This document shows, piece by piece, positions 1 to 6,063 of a DNA stretch of 6,063 nt. Numbering within the stretch: position 1 is the stretch's first letter; every line of letters begins with the position of its first letter. Origin of the DNA: Peptococcaceae bacterium (GTDB taxonomy: Bacteria; Bacillota; Desulfotomaculia; Desulfotomaculales; Desulfocucumaceae). The stretch lies in NCBI GenBank assembly GCA_013336365.1, contig JAAXTT010000089.1, positions 1 to 6,063 of the forward strand, given 5' to 3'. The translations under genes were made by a program, and so were the position numbers. The notes under the pieces were generated by a model. That model made no database searches, was not told the DNA's origin, and worked only from the letters and a program-made list of their open reading frames with translations.

Positions 1-502
1 TCTCCGGCATATTTTTAACTATTGCATCCATAAGGTCTCCTGTATTCAAGCCCTGGGCAGCAGAAAGAGGAATAGGCTCGCCAAGACCAAGCTTGTAGAA
101 CTCATGATACTCATTAGGTGCTTGAAAATCGTCAACCTTATTGGCAACGAGAACCAAGGGTTTATCAGTTTTTCTGAGAACCTCTGCTATTTCTTGATCT
201 CCCGGGTTAATGCCGGCTCGGGAATCAACAACAAATATGATAATGTCCGCCTCTTGGATGGCAATATCTGCTTGTTTTCTAATATTGCTGGTTATTACAT
301 CTTGCTCTATATAATCAAGTCCTCCTGTATCTACCAGAGTAAAAGCCTTGTTGGCCCATTCAGCATCCTGATACAGCCTATCCCTAGTAACCCCTGCAAC
401 CTCTTCAACAATTGCAAGTTTTTCCCCAACAATACGATTAAATAATGTGGACTTGCCCACATTAGGTCTTCCCACAATAGCTACTATCGGTTTAAAAAAC
501 AT
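1..502 (-). CDS. der: Ribosome assembly GTPase Der (EngA), N-terminal part, cut by window edge
   Basis: Der is a cytoplasmic GTPase with two tandem G domains and a KH-like C-terminal domain; it acts in maturation of the 50S ribosomal subunit. Only the first 167 residues lie here; the rest runs off the low-coordinate edge. The first G domain is complete in its motifs: P-loop GRPNVGKS (residues 11-18), G2 threonine in GVTRDR (T39), G3 DTGG (58-61), G4 NKVD (121-124) and G5 SAA (147-149). The DxGG form of G3 and the GVTRDR motif are typical of Der/Era-like GTPases, and the match to Der G1 is close along its length. The ATG at 502-500 directly follows the stop codon of the upstream gene (TAAATG). 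An AGGTGG Shine-Dalgarno lies in the last codons of that gene, so translation is probably coupled. No defect is visible in the part seen. The family assignment is secure. Confidence 0.97.
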   Translation of the reverse strand, partial: MFFKPIVAIVGRPNVGKSTLFNRIVGEKLAIVEEVAGVTRDRLYQDAEWANKAFTLVDTGGLDYIEQDVITSNIRKQADIAIQEADIIIFVVDSRAGINPGDQEIAEVLRKTDKPLVLVANKVDDFQAPNEYHEFYKLGLGEPIPLSAAQGLNTGDLMDAIVKNMPE

Positions 503-1834
503 TTAGCCACCTGTTATCTCTAGTATAGTATTTATTATTTCCCTAGGCCCTTCAGCAACACTCACTTTAGTTCCAATTCCTTTTTCCAGTTTCTCCAGAG
601 TAATATCATCTAAGGTAATTCGACTGTCAGCTTTAAACATATTTGCCGGTAAAATTACCAGTTGATATTGTGAGAGCTCTGCTTGATGTATCAAAATATC
701 AGAGCCAGAAAGGAGTCCGGCAGCAGTTACTGTTGGCCCAAAAAAGCTGTTTTCCACAGTCAGCAAGGATACTTGTAAATTATGAACCTCGTTAAGTTTG
801 CTGACTATAGGCTCAATTATTGTCCTGCCAAGCATTCCTGTAACCATAACGACCTTAATCTTCTTTTCAACCCTTAAGGGAATTATTTTTTTAATAGCCT
901 TCCATTGATCTAAAAATATTCTTGTCAGGCCAACCCCGTTCTCAATCTGAGGATAATCCGCATACCTGCTGCCGGAAGGAATTTTTTTATCAGCAGTAAA
1001 ATAAAACTCATCACTGGCAAAAACAAACGGATAATCCTTGGATTTCAGACAATGATTTTGCCAGGCCTTGACCTTTGCAACAACCTCTCCGGCCTGGTTT
1101 TTATTGAATTTTTCCAGTTTCACAAGGTTTTTTCTAAAGCCTGTAAGCCCAACCGGTACCACTGCCAGATTTCTTACCCCCGGCCATAGACCAATTAAGT
1201 CCTCTATGGTTCTATCCAGCTCATTACCATCATTTATTCCCGGAACAATTACTGCCTGGGCATTTATTTCAATACCTGCATTGGTCAATGTTTCTAGCTG
1301 AGATAATATCTGACCTGCATTTTTATTGCCCATCATCTCTGCTCGAAGCTTTGGGTTGGTAGTATGAACCGACACAAAAAGGGGACTTAGCTTTAACCTT
1401 ATTATTCTCAGCAGGTCATCATGAGTTAAATTTGACAAGGTGACAAAGCTTCCTTGGGTAAAGGACAGGCGGTAATCATCATCCTTAACATAAAGGGTTT
1501 TTCGTAATCCCTTCGGCATCTGATCTACAAAACAAAAAATGCATTTATTTTTACATCTGCTGATTTTCTCCAGACCGGTAACAGAAAATATTATTCCCAG
1601 ATCCTGCTCATCATCATTTTCTATTTCCAGCTCCCAAAAATCACCGTTTTTTTTCTCTATATTGATAGTTACATAGCTTTCAGTACTATAGAATTGATAA
1701 TCTAAAATATCCTTAATTATGATACCATTTATTGAGAGCAACAAATCTCCCTGCTCAAGTCCCATTTCTTCGGCAATACTTCCCGGTACAGTATCTAGAA
1801 TAATCAATCCATTTGCCTTATCCAAACTTTTCAT
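503..1834 (-). CDS. PDZ / radical SAM / DUF512 family protein of unknown function
   Basis: A 443-residue protein with three regions. Residues about 8-65 form a PDZ-like segment (VPGSIAEEMGLEQGDLLLSING), here at the N-terminus with no signal peptide or membrane helix. A radical SAM cluster motif C94-x3-C98-x2-C101 (CKNKCIFC) follows, continuing with FVDQMPKGLR as is usual in this family. The C-terminal DUF512 region carries ENSFFGPTVTAAGLLSG (361-377) and the LP...DDITLEKL stretch near 395-415. Length and layout match the conserved family found in Firmicutes and cyanobacteria, which to my knowledge has no proven reaction. The CxxxCxxC motif predicts a [4Fe-4S] cluster and SAM cleavage; substrate is unknown. 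The ATG at 1834 has an AGAGGA ribosome site (1844-1849) nine bases upstream, and the gene has its own predicted promoter. Its stop abuts the start of der, suggesting co-expression and possibly a link to ribosome assembly, which is inference. Confidence 0.93.
   Translation of the reverse strand: MKSLDKANGLIILDTVPGSIAEEMGLEQGDLLLSINGIIIKDILDYQFYSTESYVTINIEKKNGDFWELEIENDDEQDLGIIFSVTGLEKISRCKNKCIFCFVDQMPKGLRKTLYVKDDDYRLSFTQGSFVTLSNLTHDDLLRIIRLKLSPLFVSVHTTNPKLRAEMMGNKNAGQILSQLETLTNAGIEINAQAVIVPGINDGNELDRTIEDLIGLWPGVRNLAVVPVGLTGFRKNLVKLEKFNKNQAGEVVAKVKAWQNHCLKSKDYPFVFASDEFYFTADKKIPSGSRYADYPQIENGVGLTRIFLDQWKAIKKIIPLRVEKKIKVVMVTGMLGRTIIEPIVSKLNEVHNLQVSLLTVENSFFGPTVTAAGLLSGSDILIHQAELSQYQLVILPANMFKADSRITLDDITLEKLEKGIGTKVSVAEGPREIINTILEITGG
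507..512 (-). promoter_or_regulatory. Shine-Dalgarno of der, inside the end of the DUF512 gene
   Basis: Read on the minus strand the site is AGGTGG, four bases before the ATG of der and overlapping the last two glycine codons of the upstream gene. AGGTG pairs with the 3' part of the usual anti-SD tail, so the short spacing is acceptable. With the stop and start codons abutting, it points to re-initiation by ribosomes ending the upstream gene. Confidence 0.7.
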
Positions 1835-1901
1835 AGGCCTAAATCCTCTGGTTTTACTAAATCCGCCAAATATTTATGCTTCAAGGCAAATTTGCTACTT
1901 A

Positions 1902-1930
1902 ATTATCCGATATTTGACTGATTCAGTCAA
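1902..1930 (-). promoter_or_regulatory. Predicted sigma-A promoter of the DUF512-der unit
   Basis: On the minus strand a -35 box TTGACT (1930-1925) is followed by exactly 17 bases and a -10 box GATAAT (1907-1902). Each hexamer matches the consensus at five of six positions. The start point would fall near 1895, giving a leader of about 60 nt before the ATG at 1834. It lies just after the terminator of the preceding gene, where a new promoter is expected. The prediction is from sequence only. Confidence 0.75.
1914..1930. promoter_or_regulatory. 17-bp perfect palindrome over the -35 box, candidate operator
   Basis: The arms TTGACTGA and TCAGTCAA are perfect complements around a single central base. 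The palindrome covers the whole -35 hexamer and most of the spacer of the predicted promoter, where a bound repressor would block RNA polymerase. A one-base centre makes it a poor RNA hairpin, and no T-run follows, so a site for a dimeric DNA-binding protein is more likely. The regulator cannot be named; the size would suit MarR-, TetR- or CRP/FNR-like dimers, but the spacing does not match the classical FNR box. Confidence 0.5.
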
Positions 1931-1947
1931 GTTTTGCAGATAATCAT

Positions 1948-1994
1948 AAAAACCAAACAGTGGTCAATGCAATCAAGTGCATTAACCACTGTTT
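1948..1994 (-). terminator. Rho-independent terminator after ispH-rpsA
   Basis: In the minus-strand transcript, arms of 17 nt (1994-1978 and 1971-1955) pair with a 6-nt loop (1977-1972). All pairs are Watson-Crick except one G-U wobble. Two G residues and then five U (1952-1948) follow. In the plus-strand transcript the wobble becomes a C/A mismatch and no U-run follows in that direction, so the element is oriented for the minus strand. It starts about 23 nt after the rpsA stop and separates the upstream operon from the DUF512-der promoter. Confidence 0.8.
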
Positions 1995-2016
1995 AGGTCT
2001 GCTTTTATCTTATTTG

Positions 2017-4134
2017 TTATTTATTTAGCTTTTTTAATATATCCCCCACCAAATCACCTATAGTTATATTACTCTCTTCCTGGACTATTTCAGAGTTGAA
2101 ATTATTTTTATTCTGCGGGTTGTACTCCAAAATACCTCTTTCCTCATCGCTGACAGCCTCTTTTATAGATAATCTGATCCGCTTTTCCTGAAGTTCAATA
2201 CTGAGAATCTTCACATTTACTCTCTGTCCCTCTTTTACAATTTCCTCGGTTTTTGTCACATGACTATCTGAAAGATGTGAAATGTGAACCAGACCTTCAA
2301 TTCCGGGCTCCAGCCGGAGAAAGGCGCCAAAGGGGGCAATCCTTACAACCTCAGCCTCCAGAACCTGCCCGACCTTGTATCTTTTCTCAATATTATCCCA
2401 GGGGCTTGCTGAAAGCTGTTTCAATCCTAAAGATATTTTTTCCTTATCCTTGTCTACCCCCAAGATTATGACCTTAATTTTATCATTAACAGCAAGAATG
2501 TCAGCCGGCAAACTAATTCTTTGCCACGACATTTCTGACACATGAAGAAGACCGTCAATTCCACCAATGTCAACAAACGCTCCAAAGTTTGTCAGTCTCT
2601 TGACAACACCATCTACAATCATGTTATCTTTTAGACTATTGAACATCTCTTCCTTTTTTATAGAGTATTCGTCTTCAAGAATACTCTTCCGGGAAAGCAC
2701 AACTTTTTTCTTTTCGAAATCAAGCTCAATAACTTTAGCCATAATCGTTCTGTCAATAAAGCCGGATAAATCCTCAACATAACTCCGATCTACCAAGGAC
2801 GCAGGCATAAATGCCTTTAATCCGATATCAATCAGCAGACCGCCTTTTATGGCTTCCCGAACAATCCCCTCTACAGGCTGACCGTTACCAAGCTTTTCTT
2901 CCAAAGCAGACCATATTTTTTCAGCATCTGCCTTGATTTTTGAAAGAACCAGTCTTCCCTCACTGTCTTCAAGCCTGACTACCATAACATCTATTTTATC
3001 CCCGATCTTTACTATGTTATCGGGAGAAGATATTTCAAAATCAGACAACTCTCTTATAGGCAATACTCCTTCAGACTTTCCACCAATGTAAATCAATATT
3101 TCATCGGAATCTACCTGAGCAACTGTGCCTTCAACTATTTCTCCCGTTTTAAACGACTTCATTTCAATTGTTTCTGACATTGTCTCAGTTAACTCACCCT
3201 TGTTGCTGTCTATCTCGATCTCATTTACTTCCACTTTTTCCTGCTCTTGACCAATTTCATTATCAACATTTTCTTGTCCAAGGTTACTCATTTTATCCAG
3301 CTCCTTTATCTTTCTTTCTACCTCCTGAATGATCCATTGAGGGGTAGATGCTCCGGCTGTAATTCCAATAATTTTTTTTTCATTTAACCACTCAGCATTA
3401 ATCTCATCAGCCGTCTCAATCTGATAAGTGGCAGTCCCCTGCTGTCTGCTTAGTGCAGCCAGCTTACCGGTGTTTGCACTATCCCTGCCACCAACAACAA
3501 TTACCACTTCAACCTCTCCAGCCAGCTCTATTGTATGTTCTTGTCGTTGCTTAGTAGCATTACAAATGCTGTTGTAAACCACAACCTCCTGACATTTTTC
3601 CTTAATTTTATTAACTACAGAATCAAAAATATCTTTTGATTGAGTTGTCTGGGCTAAAATCCCGACTCTTTGAGGCAATAACCTAGTTGTAGCGTCTTCA
3701 GCATCCTTGATAACTATCAAATTATCATCAGTCCAACCCTTGATCCCAATAACCTCCGGATGGTGCTCATCCCCAACTAAAATTGCCTGTATTCCTTTAG
3801 AATTCATTGATTGAGCGATTCTTTGAGCCTTTGCAACAAATGGGCAGGTTGCATCAACTAATATCAAGCCTAAATCAGTTCCGGCTTTATAAGTTTCCGG
3901 ACCAACACCGTGAGATCTGATAATTACAATGCTACCTCTGTCTGCCTGGCTTAAATTCTCAATCACCTTAATTCCTGCACGAGACAGCTTTTCAACTGCC
4001 TGGTGATTATGAATCAATGGTCCTAAGGAAAAAACCTGCGAATTTCCTTCATTTACAGATTTTTCAGCTAAATCAATGGCCCTTTTAACTCCGAAGCAAA
4101 AACCTGCATCTTCAGCTATAATAATCTTCAACAT
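2017..4134 (-). CDS. ispH-rpsA: Fused 4-hydroxy-3-methylbut-2-enyl diphosphate reductase (IspH) and 30S ribosomal protein S1
   Basis: A 705-residue bifunctional protein. Residues 1-280 are IspH, which makes IPP and DMAPP from HMBPP in the last MEP-pathway step with a [4Fe-4S] cluster. The three cluster cysteines are C13 (GFCFGVKRA), C97 (DATCPFV) and C191 (NSICNATKQRQ). Substrate-site residues are also visible: H42, H75, H125 (HHPEV), the SAN motif (S219-N221) and S263. An acidic linker, about 282-326, joins it to four S1 OB-fold domains near 329-399, 417-483, 502-573 and 587-657; the third and fourth have the classical NFGAFVDI / PFGAFLRL signature. Four domains is usual for Firmicute S1, against six in E. 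coli. The C-terminus ends with a short lysine-rich tail. The ATG at 4134 follows plsC by 10 nt and has GGTGAT as its ribosome site (4137-4142). Such fusions are known in Clostridia. No frameshift or missing key residue is seen. Confidence 0.97.
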   Translation of the reverse strand: MLKIIIAEDAGFCFGVKRAIDLAEKSVNEGNSQVFSLGPLIHNHQAVEKLSRAGIKVIENLSQADRGSIVIIRSHGVGPETYKAGTDLGLILVDATCPFVAKAQRIAQSMNSKGIQAILVGDEHHPEVIGIKGWTDDNLIVIKDAEDATTRLLPQRVGILAQTTQSKDIFDSVVNKIKEKCQEVVVYNSICNATKQRQEHTIELAGEVEVVIVVGGRDSANTGKLAALSRQQGTATYQIETADEINAEWLNEKKIIGITAGASTPQWIIQEVERKIKELDKMSNLGQENVDNEIGQEQEKVEVNEIEIDSNKGELTETMSETIEMKSFKTGEIVEGTVAQVDSDEILIYIGGKSEGVLPIRELSDFEISSPDNIVKIGDKIDVMVVRLEDSEGRLVLSKIKADAEKIWSALEEKLGNGQPVEGIVREAIKGGLLIDIGLKAFMPASLVDRSYVEDLSGFIDRTIMAKVIELDFEKKKVVLSRKSILEDEYSIKKEEMFNSLKDNMIVDGVVKRLTNFGAFVDIGGIDGLLHVSEMSWQRISLPADILAVNDKIKVIILGVDKDKEKISLGLKQLSASPWDNIEKRYKVGQVLEAEVVRIAPFGAFLRLEPGIEGLVHISHLSDSHVTKTEEIVKEGQRVNVKILSIELQEKRIRLSIKEAVSDEERGILEYNPQNKNNFNSEIVQEESNITIGDLVGDILKKLNK
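3289..3307 (-). promoter_or_regulatory. Internal Shine-Dalgarno and in-frame ATG at the IspH/S1 junction
   Basis: Within the fusion gene the minus strand reads AAAGGAG (3307-3301), nine bases, then ATG (3291-3289). This SD is at least as strong as that of the full-length start. The ATG is codon 282, immediately after the IspH domain. Initiation here would give a 424-residue protein starting MSNLGQENVDN, with an acidic N-terminus followed by all four S1 domains, resembling a free Firmicute S1. Whether ribosomes use it cannot be told from sequence. Confidence 0.55.
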
Positions 4135-4144
4135 TTATCACCAC

Positions 4145-4750
4145 TTAACCCCTTGACTCTAATAGCTCAGCAACCTTGTTCATAACATCAGAACTCAATT
4201 CAACAAGCTCTGAACGACTATATTTATGTTCAATATTTCCGGTAGACTCTTTTACTGCTAAAATAACCTGCCCGATATTAACAACAACCTTTCCAAAAAT
4301 GCCCTTTGAACCGACAACTGCAACCGGCAGTATTGGTACTCCGGCCTTGGTGGAAAGCATTGCCATTCCAATCTGTGGCTCCAACAATTGATCAGTTTTA
4401 CTTCTTGTTCCCTCGGGGAAAATACCTACCACTCTACCGGAAATTAAATGGTTTAGTGCTGTTCTGATGGCACTGCGATCGGCACCCATCCTTCGAACCG
4501 GAAAGGCACCGGCCCATTTTATTGCATTTCTCAATATGGGTACCTTGAAAAGCTCTTCCTTTGCCATAAAAAAAACCTGTCTGTTTTTAGGAAGAGAGCA
4601 TCCCACAATCATAGGGTCCCAATAGCTTCTGTGATTGCTGACTACCACGAGTCCTCCTTTTACAGGCACATTTTCCAGACCATTAATTTCCAGCCTGCGA
4701 ACCAGAATCAATACAACTCTGCAAAAGCTCCATGCCAACCGGTAAAACAT
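4145..4750 (-). CDS. plsC: 1-acyl-sn-glycerol-3-phosphate acyltransferase (PlsC family)
   Basis: A 201-residue acyltransferase that should convert lysophosphatidic acid to phosphatidic acid at the inner face of the membrane. The catalytic HX4D motif is NHRSYWD (H40, D45). Block II is GAFPVRRMGADR (81-92), the glycerol-phosphate binding block III is FPEGTRS (111-117), and block IV is VPILPVAVVG (138-147). The N-terminal segment (residues 1-20) is hydrophobic with scattered arginines and may lie on the membrane; there is no clear multi-span region. The length is normal for the short bacterial PlsC type. The start overlaps the cmk stop by one base (TAATG), with a strong GGAGG at 4765-4761, ten bases upstream, inside the end of cmk. 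It sits between cmk and ispH in an order common in Clostridia. The exact acyl acceptor is inferred from the family. Confidence 0.93.
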   Translation of the reverse strand: MFYRLAWSFCRVVLILVRRLEINGLENVPVKGGLVVVSNHRSYWDPMIVGCSLPKNRQVFFMAKEELFKVPILRNAIKWAGAFPVRRMGADRSAIRTALNHLISGRVVGIFPEGTRSKTDQLLEPQIGMAMLSTKAGVPILPVAVVGSKGIFGKVVVNIGQVILAVKESTGNIEHKYSRSELVELSSDVMNKVAELLESRG

Positions 4751-5433
4751 TAAGCACTTTCCTCCATAACCTTATTAACGATTAAGTTTACAACTTCCTT
4801 TGCAGTAATTGCTGTACAATCAATTACTGTTGCATCAACCGGAATTTTTAAAGGGTTAACAGCTCTGGTACTGTCCATATGGTCCCGGGCTTCAATTTCC
4901 CTCTGTAGTTCATCTAGTTCAATTTTAAATCCCATCTTTTCCAAGTCCTTAGATCGTCTTAACGCTCTTTCTGAAGAGGATGCAGTAATATAAAATTTAT
5001 AATCAGCCTCCGGCAATACAACAGAGCCAATGTCTCTGCCCTCCATTACCACATTGTCCTTGGCTGCAAGAATTCTTTGTAAAGAGACTAAAGCTAATCT
5101 TACACCTTCAATGCTTGAAACAGAAGAAACATTTTTAGTAACCAGGGGCTCCCTTATCGCCTTGGTAACATTTTCCCCATTAATAAAAATTTCATTTCCT
5201 CGGTTGGGGTCATTGCTTATTTCCATCCTTGCATTATTAACAAGACTACTTATTAAATCAATATTATTTAAATCAATATTATTTTTCAGAACCAGGTAAG
5301 TAACTGCTCTGTACATTGCACCTGTATCTATGTGTTTCCATTGAAGCGCCTTGGCAACCTCTCTGGCAACAGTGCTTTTGCCGGAACCTGCCGGTCCATC
5401 AATAGCAATGGCTTTCGGTTTCATTATCCCCAT
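4750..5433 (-). CDS. cmk: Cytidylate (CMP/dCMP) kinase
   Basis: A 227-residue cytoplasmic kinase that phosphorylates CMP and dCMP with ATP in pyrimidine salvage. It shows the Walker A loop GPAGSGKST (13-21), the DTGAMYRA motif (36-43), the CMP-binding EGRDIG (131-136), FYITAS (147-152) and the RALRR / RDHMDSTR / NPL lid and base-site motifs (156-195). Length is normal for the Gram-positive type. The ATG at 5433 is taken as the start because AAAGG lies about ten bases upstream; an ATG three codons later (M4) is possible but has only a GGGG too close to it. The gene follows aroA by 35 nt and overlaps plsC by one base. A perfect 15-bp tandem duplication gives NNIDLNNIDL at residues 51-60, in the variable segment after the first helix and away from the active site. 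Confidence 0.97.
   Translation of the reverse strand: MGIMKPKAIAIDGPAGSGKSTVAREVAKALQWKHIDTGAMYRAVTYLVLKNNIDLNNIDLISSLVNNARMEISNDPNRGNEIFINGENVTKAIREPLVTKNVSSVSSIEGVRLALVSLQRILAAKDNVVMEGRDIGSVVLPEADYKFYITASSSERALRRSKDLEKMGFKIELDELQREIEARDHMDSTRAVNPLKIPVDATVIDCTAITAKEVVNLIVNKVMEESA
5255..5284. repeat. 15-bp tandem duplication inside cmk
   Basis: The unit AAATCAATATTATTT occurs twice head to tail with no mismatch; the match at period 15 also reaches two bases further on the 5253 side. Being a multiple of three, it keeps frame and duplicates five residues (NNIDL). It looks like a recent replication-slippage insertion in AT-rich DNA. Confidence 0.85.
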
Positions 5434-5468
5434 ATCTATTCAGCCTTTCTAATAATAAATCAGCTTTT

Positions 5469-6063
5469 TTAATTAAAACTGACTCTTTCTAAAATCTCGA
5501 GGAAGCCGGGAAAGGACACATCAGCAATTGAAAAATCATCAATTACTGTTTCTCCCTCTGCAATCATTCCTGCTACAGCCATGGACATTGCAATCCGATG
5601 ATCCAGCCCGGGATTTATCTTTGCACAGGTCAGTTTTCCACCCGGCAATATTTTTAGCCCATCATTCATTTCTTTAATATCCACACCAAAGCTTCTTAAA
5701 TTTCTTGCCACTGAAGCTATCCTATTGGATTCCTTCACCTTTAATTCCTCTGCATCCTTAATTTGGGTCTCACCCTGAGCTGCTGCTGCTGCCACTGCTA
5801 AAACAGGTATTTCATCAATAAGACGAGGGATAATATTTCCCTGAATTACTGTGCCCTTTAGCTTAGATGATTTAACCCGAATATCTGCTACAGGCTCTCC
5901 GTTGGTTATTCTTGGATTATGTATTTGAATGTCTGCACCCATGCTTTTTAGTGCCTCAATAATACCGTCCCTGGTAGGATTTATCCCTACATTATTTATG
6001 GTAAGGTCTGAATTAGGGGTTATTGCTGCAGCCACCATGAAAAATGCTGCTGAAGAGATATCC
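5469..6063 (-). CDS. aroA: 3-phosphoshikimate 1-carboxyvinyltransferase (EPSP synthase), C-terminal part
   Basis: The sixth shikimate-pathway enzyme, transferring enolpyruvyl from PEP to shikimate-3-phosphate. About 198 C-terminal codons are present; the N-terminal half lies beyond 6063. The reading frame stays open to the edge, and the codons before the first ATG (6038) read DISSAAFF, which is family sequence (the GDISSAAFF motif), so that ATG is internal and not a start. Numbered from that Met, the catalytic region DEIPVLA (75-81), KESNR (102-106) with its conserved glutamate and arginine, DHRIAM (146-151) and SFPGF (175-179) are visible. The SFPGF ending resembles Gram-positive and class II-like enzymes more than the KTFPDYF of E. 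coli. The stop is TAA, 35 nt before cmk. Identification is firm; the missing half prevents class assignment. Confidence 0.95.
   Translation of the reverse strand, partial: DISSAAFFMVAAAITPNSDLTINNVGINPTRDGIIEALKSMGADIQIHNPRITNGEPVADIRVKSSKLKGTVIQGNIIPRLIDEIPVLAVAAAAAQGETQIKDAEELKVKESNRIASVARNLRSFGVDIKEMNDGLKILPGGKLTCAKINPGLDHRIAMSMAVAGMIAEGETVIDDFSIADVSFPGFLEILERVSFN

Noticed and set aside
104..445. Plus-strand open frame of 113 codons
   Set aside because: It lies wholly opposite der, whose GTPase motifs are intact; no family resemblance and no good ribosome site.
1914..1930. Palindrome as part of a second terminator or a riboswitch hairpin
   Set aside because: The one-base centre leaves little room for a loop, no U-run follows, and it lies upstream of the predicted transcription start; the leader of about 60 nt is too short for a known riboswitch.
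1719..1943. Plus-strand open frame of 74 codons crossing the DUF512 start and the gap
   Set aside because: Mostly antisense to the PDZ-coding part of the DUF512 gene and to its promoter; composition looks like a shadow, and no homology is recognisable.
2253..2782. Two short plus-strand open frames opposite the S1 domains
   Set aside because: Antisense to well-conserved S1 domains 3 and 4 and neighbouring sequence; low-complexity translations without domain signs.
4176..4391. Plus-strand open frame opposite plsC
   Set aside because: Antisense shadow of a gene with complete acyltransferase motifs.
5030..5299. Plus-strand open frame of 89 codons opposite cmk
   Set aside because: Leucine/serine-rich antisense shadow; the hydrophobic look comes from the complement of cmk codons.
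6036..6038. ATG taken as the aroA start
   Set aside because: The frame stays open upstream and encodes the conserved DISSAAFF segment, so the gene continues past the window edge.

Overview
The window comes from an AT-rich, low-GC Gram-positive genome, most likely an anaerobic Clostridia member (Peptococcaceae-like). This rests on three things: the gene order, the fusion of IspH to ribosomal protein S1 (familiar in Clostridia), and strong Shine-Dalgarno sites complementary to a Firmicute 16S tail. The genus cannot be fixed from the sequence. All real genes lie on the minus strand, so transcription runs from high to low coordinates.

Upstream unit (6063 to about 1948): the tail of aroA (shikimate pathway), cmk (CMP kinase), plsC (acyltransferase of phospholipid synthesis) and a 705-residue ispH-rpsA fusion (isoprenoid reductase plus four S1 RNA-binding domains). 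Gaps are 35 nt, a 1-nt overlap and 10 nt, so this reads as one operon. A 17-bp stem-loop followed by U5 ends it. A strong SD plus ATG lies inside the fusion, exactly at the IspH/S1 boundary. It could let the cell make free S1 as well as the fused protein.

Downstream unit (about 1930 to 1, continuing off the window): a well-formed sigma-A type promoter (TTGACT, 17 nt, GATAAT), whose -35 box and spacer are covered by a 17-bp palindrome. It drives a PDZ / radical SAM / DUF512 protein of unknown function, followed with no gap (TAAATG) by der, the double GTPase of 50S assembly, of which only the first GTPase domain is present.

The genes are housekeeping ones linking aromatic, nucleotide, lipid and isoprenoid synthesis to translation. 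I see no mobile element, CRISPR array, tRNA, rRNA, defence system or toxin-antitoxin pair, and no convincing novel multi-gene system. The points worth checking are the internal start in ispH-rpsA, the promoter palindrome, and the tight coupling of the uncharacterised radical SAM gene to der.
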